From CAZUDI01 sp964618975 (GTDB lineage: Bacteria > Desulfobacterota > Desulfomonilia > UBA1062), in the NCBI GenBank assembly GCA_964618975.1, contig CAZUDI010000061.1, forward strand, positions 1 through 23,067: 23,067 nucleotides of DNA. The letters run 5' to 3'. A model generated the notes under the pieces. It did no database searches. It saw only the letters and a program-made list of their open reading frames with translations, and was not told the origin of the DNA. The translations under genes and the position numbers were made by a program. Below are positions 1-7,777 of this stretch, one piece after another (the stretch's first letter is position 1; each line of letters begins with the position of its first letter).

Positions 1-67
1 TCCAAATTGGGCGTTACCCCACCGTCCTCGTTACAATAACACGGGAATTCAGGGTTAAAGTATTGCA

Positions 68-142
68 ATGAAATTTTCTGAAGCAAAATAAAAGCTTGCG
101 TTAATTGAACTGCTGGGCGAGAAAGGTACATATGTCTTTTAA
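68..142 (+). pseudogene. possible N-terminal relic of a type I restriction R subunit
   Basis: From an ATG at 68 the frame reads MKFSEAK, an in-frame TAA at 89, then KLALIELLGEKGTYVF and a stop at 140. Ignoring the first stop, this resembles the opening of many HsdR-like restriction/helicase subunits, which begin with a pattern such as KFTEAKLEQAFIELLG, where the stop occupies one residue. Only about 24 codons remain. The last part overlaps the start of the DUF3024 gene in another frame. I infer a decayed remnant of a restriction locus. The match is short and from memory of the family, so confidence is low. Chance similarity is the alternative. Confidence 0.28.
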
Positions 143-476
143 TGATCTGGAAATTCAAACCATAAAAAATTCTGTGGGTTCATTGTGTGATCGGAAAACA
201 AACCCTGCCTTGCTAGACGAGTTGCGCTTAGATTATGTCATCGAGAAGCAAAGCGTGATCATTCAGGAGATCAGGCCATCCTGGCGCGACAAGAATCAAA
301 GTATCCACCACGATCTGGCCAAACTGACCTATGTCAAATCAAAATCCCAATGGTCGTTGTTTTGGAAAAGAGCCAGTGGCAAATGGCAAAGATATGAGAC
401 CGCGCAGCCAAAAACCAGACTTGATGAACTTGTGAATGAAATTGAACTTGATGTGCATGGTTGTTTCTTCGGCTGA
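132..476 (+). CDS. DUF3024 family protein
   Basis: This 114-residue protein has no known biochemical function. It shows the hallmarks I associate with DUF3024: an N-terminal helix (SFNDLEIQTIKNSVGSLCDR), an EIRPSW block near residue 50, an aromatic segment WSLFWKRASGKWQRYE near residues 78-93, and the family's typical end, DVHGCFFG. The ATG at 132 is preferred over an upstream in-frame start at 105 because GAGAAAGG lies just before it and family members begin with a similar MxFxxLE. The gene is AT-richer than the downstream operons and overlaps a possible restriction-gene relic, which suggests acquired DNA. DUF3024 genes are often small accessory genes. Nothing here shows the role. Confidence 0.82.
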   Translation: MSFNDLEIQTIKNSVGSLCDRKTNPALLDELRLDYVIEKQSVIIQEIRPSWRDKNQSIHHDLAKLTYVKSKSQWSLFWKRASGKWQRYETAQPKTRLDELVNEIELDVHGCFFG

Positions 477-840
477 GAAATCCGTCGCGCAATTTTGGCA
501 ATTCTTCAAACCACCCCTTTCCCACTCTGGTATGTGAAAAAGTATGTGACTTTTTTCCAAAATCAGCAAAAATGACAAAAAATCTGCCAAAATCAACCAG
601 GCGATAAATTCATATATTCAATAACTTACGCAATATTGAGGATTGCAGGAAACTCAAGAGTTCTGTCTCGCAGTCAGGGGCGCGCACACCTCACCTTGAC
701 AAGGTGCTTGTGGGCGTGTTTTAGTCCTCCCACGCGCTGGCGGCAGGCAGGTTGCCTTTCCCGCCGCAGGCGGCACGGAGGGGTTCCGGTTTGTCCATGA
801 AGGCCGATCGATCTGTTTCGACCATGATGAGGGATGACGT
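477..840. other. intergenic stretch, AT-rich first half
   Basis: No convincing gene is present. Positions about 530-640 are A/T rich, with repeated CAAAAAT-like words and a repeated TATGTGA (531 and 553 areas). This is compatible with a promoter or a decayed segment. A strong hairpin follows at 681-718 and is listed separately. From about 720 the composition returns to GC-rich and leads into the M23 peptidase start. Long minus-strand reading frames across 721-2127 are shadows of the peptidase gene. Confidence 0.5.
681..722 (+). terminator. hairpin with short T run, possible terminator
   Basis: An inner perfect stem CACCTTG/CAAGGTG (692-698 and 700-706) sits inside an outer stem, CGCGCACA against TGTGGGCG, with one mismatch. 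TTTT follows at 719-722. Geometry fits an intrinsic terminator for transcription arriving from the DUF3024 side, or a leader structure of the M23 gene. The T run is short, so the assignment is tentative. Confidence 0.4.
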
Positions 841-2172
841 ATGAATCAAAAGGGAGGCATTATGGTGCGCCTCGTCGTCTTCGTGCTGGTCATGGCCGCA
901 CTGGTGGGGGCGGGGATATTTTTCCTGGAGCGGGAACGCCCGCAGATCACCCTGGAGCCGGAGCTTGCCTGTCTCGGGCGCACGGCCGGCCTCGCTGTCA
1001 CCGTGAGTGACCACAGGAGCGGGGTGCGCTCGGTGAAGGTGGCCCTGATCCAGGGGGAGAAGGAATACACGCTGGCCTCGCGCCTGGTGGCGGGCAGGGG
1101 CTCGCGGGAGGAGCGCCTGGAGACGGAGATCCGCCCGCTCGAGCTGGACCTTAAGGACGGCGAGGCCGAGCTTAAGATCGAGGCCATCGATTACTCTCCG
1201 CTGAAGAACCTTGCCATCTACCGGCGCACGCTGAGCATCGACACCACCCCGCCGCGTCTCGAGCTGCTCAGCCGCCAGCACTACCTCACCCCCGGGGGGA
1301 GTTGCCTGGCGCTCTACCGTGTATCCCCGGATACGCACACAAGCGGGGTGCGCCTGGGCGGGGCCTTTTTCCCGGGATATCCCGCCCGGCAGGGGGCCGG
1401 GGAAGAGCGGGTCTGCTACTTCACCTTGCCGCTGGGCTTTGAGGGCGCTCAGAGCTTTACCCTCCTGGCCACGGATGCGGCGGGCAACGAGGCGCAGGCC
1501 TCCCTGCCGGTGCATGTCCGCCAGGGTCCGGTTATGAGGTCCTCCACCCTCAAGGTGGGCACAGGCTTCATCGAGGCCCATGTCGCGGCTTTCCGCCAGC
1601 ACTATCCGGCCATCGAGGGTCGGGATCCGAGGGATGCCTTCGCCTTTCTCAACGAGCAGGTGCGTCGATTGAGCGACGAGACTATCCGGGACGTATGTGC
1701 CCGCAGCGCTCCCGAACAGCTCTGGCAGGGCCGGTTTCTGCGTATGCACCAGGCCGCCGCCACGGCGAACTTCGGCGACCGGCGCACCTACACCCTGGAG
1801 GGGCGCGTGATCGGGAAAAGCCTGCACCTGGGGGTGGACCTGGCCTCCACCCGGAATGCACCCATCCAGGCCGCCAACGCCGGCGTCGTGACCTTCGCCG
1901 CTTTCCTGGGGCTGTATGGCAACACGGTCATCATCGACCATGGCCAGGGGATCGCGAGCCTCTATGGCCACATGCACACGCTCGACGTGGAGCCCGGGCA
2001 GGTACTCACCAGGGGCGATTTCCTCGGCTCCTCTGGGCAGAGCGGCTTCGCCGGTGGCGATCACCTCCACTTCGGCCTCCTGCTGGGGGGGATGCCCGTC
2101 AACCCCCGCGAGTGGTGGGACGCGCACTGGATCCAGGACAACGTGGAGCGCAAACTGGCCGAGCTACCCTGA
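841..2172 (+). CDS. M23 (LytM/lysostaphin-type) peptidase, membrane-anchored
   Basis: This 443-residue protein is predicted to cut or regulate cutting of peptidoglycan cross-links in the periplasm. An N-terminal hydrophobic segment (residues about 9-28, RLVVFVLVMAALVGAGIFF) acts as signal anchor. Residues about 35-225 look like two Ig-like beta domains (TTPPRLEL near 137; LLATDAAGNEA near 209). The C-terminal M23 domain carries the zinc motif HLGVD (H329, D333) and HLHFG (H408, H410), so all metal ligands needed for activity are present. Two starts are possible: ATG 841 with GAGGG seven bases upstream, and ATG 862 with GGGAGG four bases upstream. I use 841. It is a single gene, separated from the ATPase operon by about 490 bases. 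Confidence 0.9.
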   Translation: MNQKGGIMVRLVVFVLVMAALVGAGIFFLERERPQITLEPELACLGRTAGLAVTVSDHRSGVRSVKVALIQGEKEYTLASRLVAGRGSREERLETEIRPLELDLKDGEAELKIEAIDYSPLKNLAIYRRTLSIDTTPPRLELLSRQHYLTPGGSCLALYRVSPDTHTSGVRLGGAFFPGYPARQGAGEERVCYFTLPLGFEGAQSFTLLATDAAGNEAQASLPVHVRQGPVMRSSTLKVGTGFIEAHVAAFRQHYPAIEGRDPRDAFAFLNEQVRRLSDETIRDVCARSAPEQLWQGRFLRMHQAAATANFGDRRTYTLEGRVIGKSLHLGVDLASTRNAPIQAANAGVVTFAAFLGLYGNTVIIDHGQGIASLYGHMHTLDVEPGQVLTRGDFLGSSGQSGFAGGDHLHFGLLLGGMPVNPREWWDAHWIQDNVERKLAELP

Positions 2173-2380
2173 ACCCGGAATTGAGATGCGCTGCGCGGGC
2201 CGGGCTCCTCGGTGGGCCGGTCCCAACCAATAACCCTGTCACACTCAAACCCTTCCTTTAGCGACAGGGCCCCCCCCCGACCGGCGCATGCCCGGAAGCC
2301 GCCCCCAGGGCCGCCGGCAAACCCTTTTGGGGCCCTAATGCCATCACTGCAGAATGATAGAGATATTTTCCGCGGCTTGC

Positions 2381-2408
2381 TTGACATTAAACCAGACGCC
2401 ATTAATAT
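2381..2408 (+). promoter_or_regulatory. candidate sigma-70 promoter of the V-ATPase operon
   Basis: A perfect -35 hexamer TTGACA (2381-2386) is followed after 16 bases by TAATAT (2403-2408), a four-of-six -10 match, in the AT-rich island before the operon. It is the best promoter-like pair I see between the M23 gene and the ATPase genes. The call is from consensus matching only. Confidence 0.42.
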
Positions 2409-2537
2409 AGAGAATATAATTGATGATTTCTCATCAAATGCAGTGTTTATGCCAGTTGAAACCTTTTTTGATCTGTCATGCATGTGCTCTGTGATGTGGA
2501 CAAGCTTAAGCGACCTTAATTGAAAGGGGTGATGCCT

Positions 2538-2639
2538 ATGAAAGACTCCCGGTGCGGTACAGGCATGATTACGCAGGCCACCATCCGCGGATCGTATGGC
2601 AGGACCATGGACAAGGGGCTCCGGGCAGCCCGCAGATAA
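2538..2639 (+). CDS. possible 33-residue leader ORF
   Basis: The ATG at 2538 is preceded by AAGGGG at a spacing of about eight bases. An in-frame ATG at 2532 lies too close to it. The predicted peptide begins MKDSRCGTGM and ends LRAARR, is basic and is not recognised. It stops 20 bases before the RsbRD-like gene. It could be a translated leader peptide that affects the operon, or chance. It is too short for codon statistics. Confidence 0.3.
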   Translation: MKDSRCGTGMITQATIRGSYGRTMDKGLRAARR

Positions 2640-2659
2640 CGCCCTGAAGGGGGATAGCT

Positions 2660-3229
2660 ATGGTATCGGAATCAGACAAGCTGGTCGGACTTATTCAGGA
2701 CAATGCCCATGAGTTGACAAGCCGCCTGATGAAGGACTTGCTCAGCCGGGAAGAGACCAAGACCTATGCCTCGCTGCCGGAAAAGGAGGTCTACAAACGG
2801 GCCTATGAGGTCTACAGCAAACTCGGCTCGTGGCTTCACCGCGATATGTCCAAGGATGAGCTCAAGCGGCACTACACCGCCCTGGGACGGACTCGTTTCC
2901 GGGAGAACGTGCCCCTGGAGGAGCTCGTCATGGCCCTCATGCTCATCAAGCGGCACCTGTGGCTGTACATCCTCGAGGCGCAGTTCTTCAACTCCACCTT
3001 CGAGATCTACCAGAGCCTGGAACTCAACAACAGCGTGGTCCTGTTCTTCGACCGCGCCATCTACTATTCCGTAATGGGTTTCATGGAGGAGATGCACGCG
3101 GGCATCGCCGAGCAGCGCGAGGAGGACCGCGAGCACTACCGGGAGATCTACAGTATGAAAAAGCGGCGGTGGGGCCTGTTCCAGCGGGGAAAGGATCGCC
3201 ATGATACCCCTGCTCGTAAACATACCTGA
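2660..3229 (+). CDS. RsbRD N-terminal-domain-like protein heading the V-ATPase operon
   Basis: This 189-residue, all-helical soluble protein resembles the N-terminal sensory domain of RsbRD-type stress proteins and of related histidine kinases. The visible family pattern includes SWLHRD near residue 57, LGRTRFRENVPLEELVMALM at residues about 75-94, KRHLW at residues about 97-101 and FFDRAIYY at about 133-140. There is no STAS, kinase or other output domain. The protein ends in a basic tail. GGGGGATAGCT precedes the ATG at 2660. Its last 29 bases overlap the start of ATPase subunit I, so the two are probably translationally coupled. I infer a sensory or regulatory role tied to the ATPase. Family recognition is by motif, without a search. 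Confidence 0.72.
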   Translation: MVSESDKLVGLIQDNAHELTSRLMKDLLSREETKTYASLPEKEVYKRAYEVYSKLGSWLHRDMSKDELKRHYTALGRTRFRENVPLEELVMALMLIKRHLWLYILEAQFFNSTFEIYQSLELNNSVVLFFDRAIYYSVMGFMEEMHAGIAEQREEDREHYREIYSMKKRRWGLFQRGKDRHDTPARKHT

Positions 3230-5195
3230 GCCCATGCTCAAGGTCAGGGTGCTGGCACTCAAGACCCTGACCGAGGCCCTGCTCGAACGGCTGCAGGCCA
3301 TGGGAGGCCTGCACGTGGAGGTCTCGCGCGAGCTGAGCCCGGCCGATCACACCCGTATCGAAGAGGAACAGGGCCTTATCCGCACCCTGCTGGCCCAGAT
3401 CGAGGACCTGCTCGCGCCCCTTCAATCACTGCGGGAGGTCGAGATCCCCACCCCCGCCCGGACCCAGCCCCTGGAGACCCTAGCGCAGAAGATTGGCCAG
3501 TGGCATGCCCAGGCCGAGTTCCTCAAGAATGAGCAACGCCGCCTCAAGGAGCAGCTCCGTACCCAGGACGAGCTCACCCGCGCCCTGGGAGTGCTCGCCT
3601 CCCGCATCGACCGGCCGCTTGCGGACCTGGCCTACCGCGGGGACTATCTTTTTTCGGCCGTGGCCACGTTGCCCGCCGAATCCGTCGCCGGCTTAAGCGC
3701 GCGCCTTGAGGGTGCCCTCCTGCAGGAGATCACCGCCGGCGAGGGGGACGAGTGCGTACTCGGCCTCGTGGCGCGGACCTCGGAGCAGGTCCGCATCCGG
3801 GAGGCCCTCGGTGAGCTCGGGGGTGCCGTGCTCGCCGTGCCGGAGAGCACGCTGAGCCTGAAGAGTTTCCTCGCCCAGGCTGGGGACGCCAGGCAGGGGC
3901 TCGTGCGCGAGCTCGCGCAGATCGATCAGGCCATAGAGCGCGGCCTCGAGGAACACCTGACGGAGGTGGCCGCCATGCGTGAGGCGCTCCAAAACCGCGA
4001 GGAGCAGCTGCGGGTGCTCTCGCTGGCAGGCGAGGCCCGCTTTCTGCGCGTAGTGGAGGGTTGGGTGCCCGTGAGCGGCGTGGCGGGCCTGGAGGGGCTC
4101 ACGGACCTCGGCTCCCTGGTGGTGGACCGGCGCGCGGTGCAACCGGGCGAGGATGCCCCGACCAAGCTGGACAACCCGCCCCTGCTGCGGCCCTTCGAGG
4201 TGATCGTGAAGCTCTTCAGCGTTCCCCGCTACGGCCAGTGGGACCCAACGCCCGCGGTGGCCTACTTCTTTGCCTTCTTTTTCGGCCTGATGCTCAACGA
4301 TATCGTGTATGCCCTGGGGCTGCTCCTTCTGGCGCGTTTCCTGCTCGATCATCTCGTGGACGACCCCCACACGGAAGGCGTGCAGCTCTTCCGGCGCGTG
4401 CTTTACACCAGCGGGGTGGTCTCGCTGATTTTCGGGGGGCTTTCCGGTGTATATCTGGGCGATTTCATGAACCGCTACCTCGGTCTGCCGGTGGAATCGC
4501 TGGCCCTGGTCTCCGGGGTACAGCGTTCACTCTCCGACCCGATCACCTTTATCATCCTGGCGCTGGTTGTCGGGGTGGTGCACGTGAATATCGCCCATCT
4601 GCTGGCGCTCATCCAGGGGCTGCATGAACGCCGCTGGGGGGTGCCCGTCAACAAGGCCGGGCTCTTCCTAACCGAACTGGCCGGCATCCCCTACCTGCTC
4701 AAGGCCCTGCTCAACATCGAGCTGCTCCCCTTGAGTGCGGCGGCCTACCAGGCCCTGGCCTACCCCCTGCTGGGAGGCGTGGCGCTGATTATTATCGGCA
4801 CGCTGCTGACGATGGGACCGCTGGGTGCGATCTTCTGGATCTTCGACCTCACCGGCATCCTGGGCGACGTCATGTCGTACTCCCGTCTGGCCGGCGTGGG
4901 CCTGGCCACCTACTACCTGGCCTCGTCCTTCAACCTGCTGGCCGGGTGGTTCGGCGCCGCGCTGGGGGGCATGCTCCCCGGGATCCTCGGCACGACGGTT
5001 TCCTTCGTGGTGGGGTGCGTGCTGCTGGTCGTGCTGCACACCTTCAACCTGCTGCTGAGCAGCCTGGCGGCCTTCATCCATTCCCTCAGGCTGTGCTTTG
5101 TGGAATATCTCATGAAGTTCTACGAGGGCGGGGGCCGGGAATACGCCCCGTTCTGCATCAGGTCCTCCACCCGGGTAACCCTCGGGGGGGTATAA
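3201..5195 (+). CDS. atpI: V/A-type ATPase subunit I (a-type membrane stator)
   Basis: Subunit I forms the ion half-channels and anchors the peripheral stalks of the rotary ATPase in the inner membrane. At 664 residues it has the usual size. Residues 1 to about 335 are soluble and helical with coiled-coil segments (LLERLQAMGGLHVE near 30; long Glu/Arg-rich helices at 100-130 and 240-275). Several membrane helices follow from about residue 350 (YFFAFFFGLMLNDIVYALGL). The conserved arginine region is SYSRLAGVGLATYYLA, with Arg562 the likely essential channel arginine. The start at 3201 has GGAAAGGA upstream. An in-frame ATG at 3234 lies closer to where homologues usually begin. It is followed by subunit K after a 22-base gap. 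Confidence 0.95.
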   Translation: MIPLLVNIPEPMLKVRVLALKTLTEALLERLQAMGGLHVEVSRELSPADHTRIEEEQGLIRTLLAQIEDLLAPLQSLREVEIPTPARTQPLETLAQKIGQWHAQAEFLKNEQRRLKEQLRTQDELTRALGVLASRIDRPLADLAYRGDYLFSAVATLPAESVAGLSARLEGALLQEITAGEGDECVLGLVARTSEQVRIREALGELGGAVLAVPESTLSLKSFLAQAGDARQGLVRELAQIDQAIERGLEEHLTEVAAMREALQNREEQLRVLSLAGEARFLRVVEGWVPVSGVAGLEGLTDLGSLVVDRRAVQPGEDAPTKLDNPPLLRPFEVIVKLFSVPRYGQWDPTPAVAYFFAFFFGLMLNDIVYALGLLLLARFLLDHLVDDPHTEGVQLFRRVLYTSGVVSLIFGGLSGVYLGDFMNRYLGLPVESLALVSGVQRSLSDPITFIILALVVGVVHVNIAHLLALIQGLHERRWGVPVNKAGLFLTELAGIPYLLKALLNIELLPLSAAAYQALAYPLLGGVALIIIGTLLTMGPLGAIFWIFDLTGILGDVMSYSRLAGVGLATYYLASSFNLLAGWFGAALGGMLPGILGTTVSFVVGCVLLVVLHTFNLLLSSLAAFIHSLRLCFVEYLMKFYEGGGREYAPFCIRSSTRVTLGGV

Positions 5196-5217
5196 AATCT
5201 AGGAGTGAGGTGAACCT

Positions 5218-5685
5218 ATGACGGGAATTGAAGCTTTGGCCACATTCGGCGGGGCCCTGGCCCTGATCGGGGGGCTGGTGGGCTCGGCCATCGGGATCGC
5301 CATGGCCGCCTCCGCGGGCGTCGCGACCCTGTCCGAGGACGCGGGGCAGCTCAGAAACGTCATCGTGCTCGCGTCGCTGCCCATGACGCAGACCTTCTAC
5401 GGACTGATCATTTTCATCATCGTACTCACGGTGGTCTTCCCCAACCTGCCGCCGGAGGGTTCCACGGGCCTCGGAGTGCTGGCCATCGGGATCATGGGCG
5501 GGTTCGCCGAGATCTTCTCGGCGATTTTCCAGGGCGCGGTCTGTGCCTCGGGCATCGCCATGCTGCCCAAGACCAAGGGCGCCATCCTCACCCCGGCCAT
5601 GATGCTGGCGGTGTTCGTGGAGCTCATCGGGGTGCTGGGCCTGGTGTTCGTGATCATGGGGCTCAACATCCTGAAGCTGATGTAG
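5218..5685 (+). CDS. atpK: V/A-type ATPase subunit K (proteolipid ring), Na+-type signature
   Basis: This 155-residue protein is a duplicated proteolipid of four membrane helices that forms the rotor ring. Compared from memory with Enterococcus hirae NtpK, the residues around bound Na+ are all retained: Leu54, Thr57, Gln58 and Tyr61 in LPMTQTFYG (NtpK L61, T64, Q65, Y68), Gln105 in FSAIFQGAVCASG (Q110), and Glu135 in MLAVFVELIGVLG (E139). The first hairpin lacks a carboxylate at the equivalent position, as in NtpK, so there is one ion site per four helices. That favours ATP-driven ion pumping over synthesis by the usual gear-ratio argument. GAGGTG precedes the ATG by about five bases. Confidence 0.95.
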   Translation: MTGIEALATFGGALALIGGLVGSAIGIAMAASAGVATLSEDAGQLRNVIVLASLPMTQTFYGLIIFIIVLTVVFPNLPPEGSTGLGVLAIGIMGGFAEIFSAIFQGAVCASGIAMLPKTKGAILTPAMMLAVFVELIGVLGLVFVIMGLNILKLM

Positions 5686-5697
5686 CAAGGAGAGGCC

Positions 5698-6294
5698 ATG
5701 GATACCAGCAAGATCAGAGAGGCCGTGCTGGACAAGGCCCGCCAGGAGGCCGAGGAGCTCATCGCACGCGCCGAGGAGCGGGCCGACACCCTCATGGCCG
5801 AGGCCCGCTCCAGGCGCGAGCAGCAGGTGCGGGAGGCCGGCGACGAGATCTTGCGCCAGGCGCGCCAGGAGGCCGCCCGCGTCCTCGCGCGCGCCGATCT
5901 GGCCGCCTCGCAGGAGCTGACCGGCCGCAAGGACGCCGTGCTCACCTCCATCATTGCCAAGGCCCGGGCCGCGCTCGGCGATCTGCCCTGTGCGCCGGAG
6001 CTGCTGGCGCGGCTGATCGACGAATCTGTCGGCGGCATGGAGACCCGCGACGGGATCCGTCTGCTGGTCGCGACGCGCGACGTCGCGACGGCGCGCGAGC
6101 TCGTGGACAAGGATCCGCGCCTCAAGACGATCGTGCGCGAGGTGCAAACGCGCGAGGGTCTCGGCGGTGTGGCGGCCGAGGGTCTCGACGGCATGGTCTC
6201 GGTGGACAACACCTATGAGACCCGTCTCGAGATGCTTCTGCCCGAGATCGTGCCCCGTTTGGCGGGGCGCTTCAAGCAGGGCGGCCAGGAATGA
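5698..6294 (+). CDS. atpE: V/A-type ATPase subunit E (peripheral stalk)
   Basis: This 198-residue protein has the expected architecture of stalk subunit E. Residues about 5-80 form a long Ala/Glu/Arg-rich helix (DKARQEAEELIARAEERADT), and residues about 95-190 form a globular alpha/beta head (VREVQTREGLGGVAAEGLDG; MVSVDNTYETRLEMLLPEIV). The head caps the catalytic hexamer and the helix pairs with subunit G. The most likely G partner lies at the far end of this operon (12004-12327). AGGAG precedes the ATG by six bases. Its stop overlaps the start of subunit C in an ATGA junction. Confidence 0.93.
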   Translation: MDTSKIREAVLDKARQEAEELIARAEERADTLMAEARSRREQQVREAGDEILRQARQEAARVLARADLAASQELTGRKDAVLTSIIAKARAALGDLPCAPELLARLIDESVGGMETRDGIRLLVATRDVATARELVDKDPRLKTIVREVQTREGLGGVAAEGLDGMVSVDNTYETRLEMLLPEIVPRLAGRFKQGGQE

Positions 6295-7334
6295 GCCTGG
6301 TGAGCGCCAGGGGCGCCTTTTTCAGCGCCCTGCTCAAGGGCGGGGAAGCCCGCGGGGTCACGGCCTGGCATCTGGAGGAGATGCTGCGTCGGGACACCCC
6401 CCAGGAGGCCCTCGAGGTCATCCGCCCCACCGACATCGGCGCCTATCTCGCTTCCGGCCCGCCCCCGCGCATGCTCAGCGACGCGGGCCTGTGGCGCTAC
6501 CTGAACGATTACCTTGGGCGCCTGGAGCGCTTTGGCCCCCCCCGTTCCTGGAGCGCTACCCTGCGGATCTACCTGGAGCGCTACGATATCTTCAACCTCA
6601 CGGCCGTGCTGCGCGCCCGGCACAGCGATCGGGTGGGGGAGCCGCCGTTGATCCCGCTTGGCTTCCTGGCACGTAGCGAGGTTTTCGAAGGGCTGGGGCA
6701 GACCGAGGGGGTGAGCGCCCTGGGAGGGCTGCTCGAACAAGGCGGGCTTGGAGCCTACGCCAGCGCCCTTAGGGGAGTGGAGGAGGAGCGGGCGGCGACG
6801 CTGTTTGCCCTCGAGCGTGAGCTTCAGGATATCTATCACGCCCGGCTGAACGCGGCGTTTGCCGGGCAGCCGTCTGCGCGGCTCATGCGGCGCCTGCTGG
6901 GCATGCGGGTTGACCTGAGCAACCTCGCCTGCCTGCTGCGCCTGGCGTACGCGGGCCGCAGTTCGCCGCTGTATTTCTGGGCGCTGAAGGGGGGGTACCT
7001 GTATACGCCGGAGCGCCTGGAGGAGATGTCGGCGCTCACGCTCCCCGAGATCGTGGCGCTTCTGGAGCGCACCCCCTACCGGGAGGCGGCGCAGGGTATC
7101 GCTCGCGAGCTCGAAGGCGGCGGCAGTACTGCGGCCCTCGAGCGCGTCTGCGAGCACATGAGCCTCAAGCTCACGGCCGCCCTGGTGTCCTCGCGACTGT
7201 TCTCCCCGGCGACCCTTTTGTGGCATTGCATGTTCAAGGAACAGGAACTCGGCAATGTGCGGCTGGTGCTGCGGGCGCTCAAAGACGCCCTGCCGCGTGA
7301 GGACGTCAGACCGTATTTGATGGTGGCGGCATGA
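6291..7334 (+). CDS. atpC: V/A-type ATPase subunit C (rotor-top socket, d-type)
   Basis: This 347-residue helical protein matches the V/A ATPase C family (eukaryotic d subunit). It sits on the proteolipid ring and receives the central shaft of subunits D and F. Recognisable stretches include RIYLERYDIFNLTAVLRAR near residues 90-108 and MRVDLSNLACLLRLAYAG near 205-222, the repeated region typical of the family. No membrane helices are expected. It starts in an ATGA overlap with subunit E and ends in another with subunit F, so translation is probably coupled through all three. Confidence 0.92.
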   Translation: MSLVSARGAFFSALLKGGEARGVTAWHLEEMLRRDTPQEALEVIRPTDIGAYLASGPPPRMLSDAGLWRYLNDYLGRLERFGPPRSWSATLRIYLERYDIFNLTAVLRARHSDRVGEPPLIPLGFLARSEVFEGLGQTEGVSALGGLLEQGGLGAYASALRGVEEERAATLFALERELQDIYHARLNAAFAGQPSARLMRRLLGMRVDLSNLACLLRLAYAGRSSPLYFWALKGGYLYTPERLEEMSALTLPEIVALLERTPYREAAQGIARELEGGGSTAALERVCEHMSLKLTAALVSSRLFSPATLLWHCMFKEQELGNVRLVLRALKDALPREDVRPYLMVAA

Positions 7335-7678
7335 GCATGAACGCACACAGGCAGGTGGCGGTGATCGGTGATGGCGAGATGGTGATGCTCCTGCGCCTGG
7401 CGGGGGTCCAGCAGTGTTACCCCGTCGAGGAGGGGGCGGATCTCGCAGAACAGGTGCGCCAGGCGGTGCGCGCGTGCCTCTTAGACGAGAGCGTGGGGCT
7501 GATCGTCATGCCTCAGGACTGGAAGACGCATGTACGGGGGCTTGACCGCGGCCTCCCCTCGAGAAAGGGTGTGCTGCCGGTGATCGTGGGCCTGCCGGAG
7601 GTGGGCACCCGGGAGGACGTGCGGCGCTTCTACATGAGCTACACCCGTCAGCTCCTGGGGATCGCCATTGAAATTTAA
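7331..7678 (+). CDS. atpF: V/A-type ATPase subunit F (central shaft)
   Basis: This 115-residue protein has the expected small Rossmann-like fold. The opening strand-turn VAVIGDGEMVMLLRLAGV (residues 9-26) and the later SVGLIVMPQDW are typical of V/A subunit F, which binds subunit D in the rotor and can affect activity. The ATG at 7331 overlaps the stop of subunit C. A second ATG two codons on (MSMNAH) is also possible. A roughly 100-base gap separates it from subunit A, the longest inside the operon core. Confidence 0.9.
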   Translation: MSMNAHRQVAVIGDGEMVMLLRLAGVQQCYPVEEGADLAEQVRQAVRACLLDESVGLIVMPQDWKTHVRGLDRGLPSRKGVLPVIVGLPEVGTREDVRRFYMSYTRQLLGIAIEI

Positions 7679-7777
7679 TGGCCTGAGGGTCGAATTCCCT
7701 TACCGCTTGCGGCGGCCAGGAGCGGCCAAGGCTTGCCCTGGGGTTCATACCAATGATTGAGAAAAGGAGCGTGAGAC

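Larger units (their letters stand above)
2173..2659. other. leader/intergenic region upstream of the V-ATPase operon
   Basis: The first part (2173-2335) is GC-rich, with a run of nine C near 2270. Positions 2338-2523 switch abruptly to AT-rich sequence. This holds an uninterrupted 61-codon frame starting at ATG 2338 (MPSLQNDRDIFRGLLDI...) that I do not recognise, and a promoter-like pair at 2381-2408 lies inside it. A short ORF with a ribosome-binding site follows at 2538-2639. The composition break suggests inserted DNA or a selected regulatory leader. If transcription starts just after 2408, the untranslated leader is about 245 nt, unusually long. Confidence 0.5.

Noticed and set aside
477..660. 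Possible CRISPR-like or iteron array in the A-rich words
   Set aside because: The CAAAAAT-like words are short, irregular and without regular spacing, so they are no array.
721..2127. Long minus-strand open frame (468 codons) opposite the M23 gene
   Set aside because: It is antisense to a gene with complete zinc motifs, has low-complexity GC-driven composition and no recognisable domain.
2338..2523. 61-codon AT-rich open frame before the V-ATPase operon as a firm gene
   Set aside because: No ribosome-binding site or family pattern, and the best promoter of the region lies inside it. Kept only as part of the leader description.
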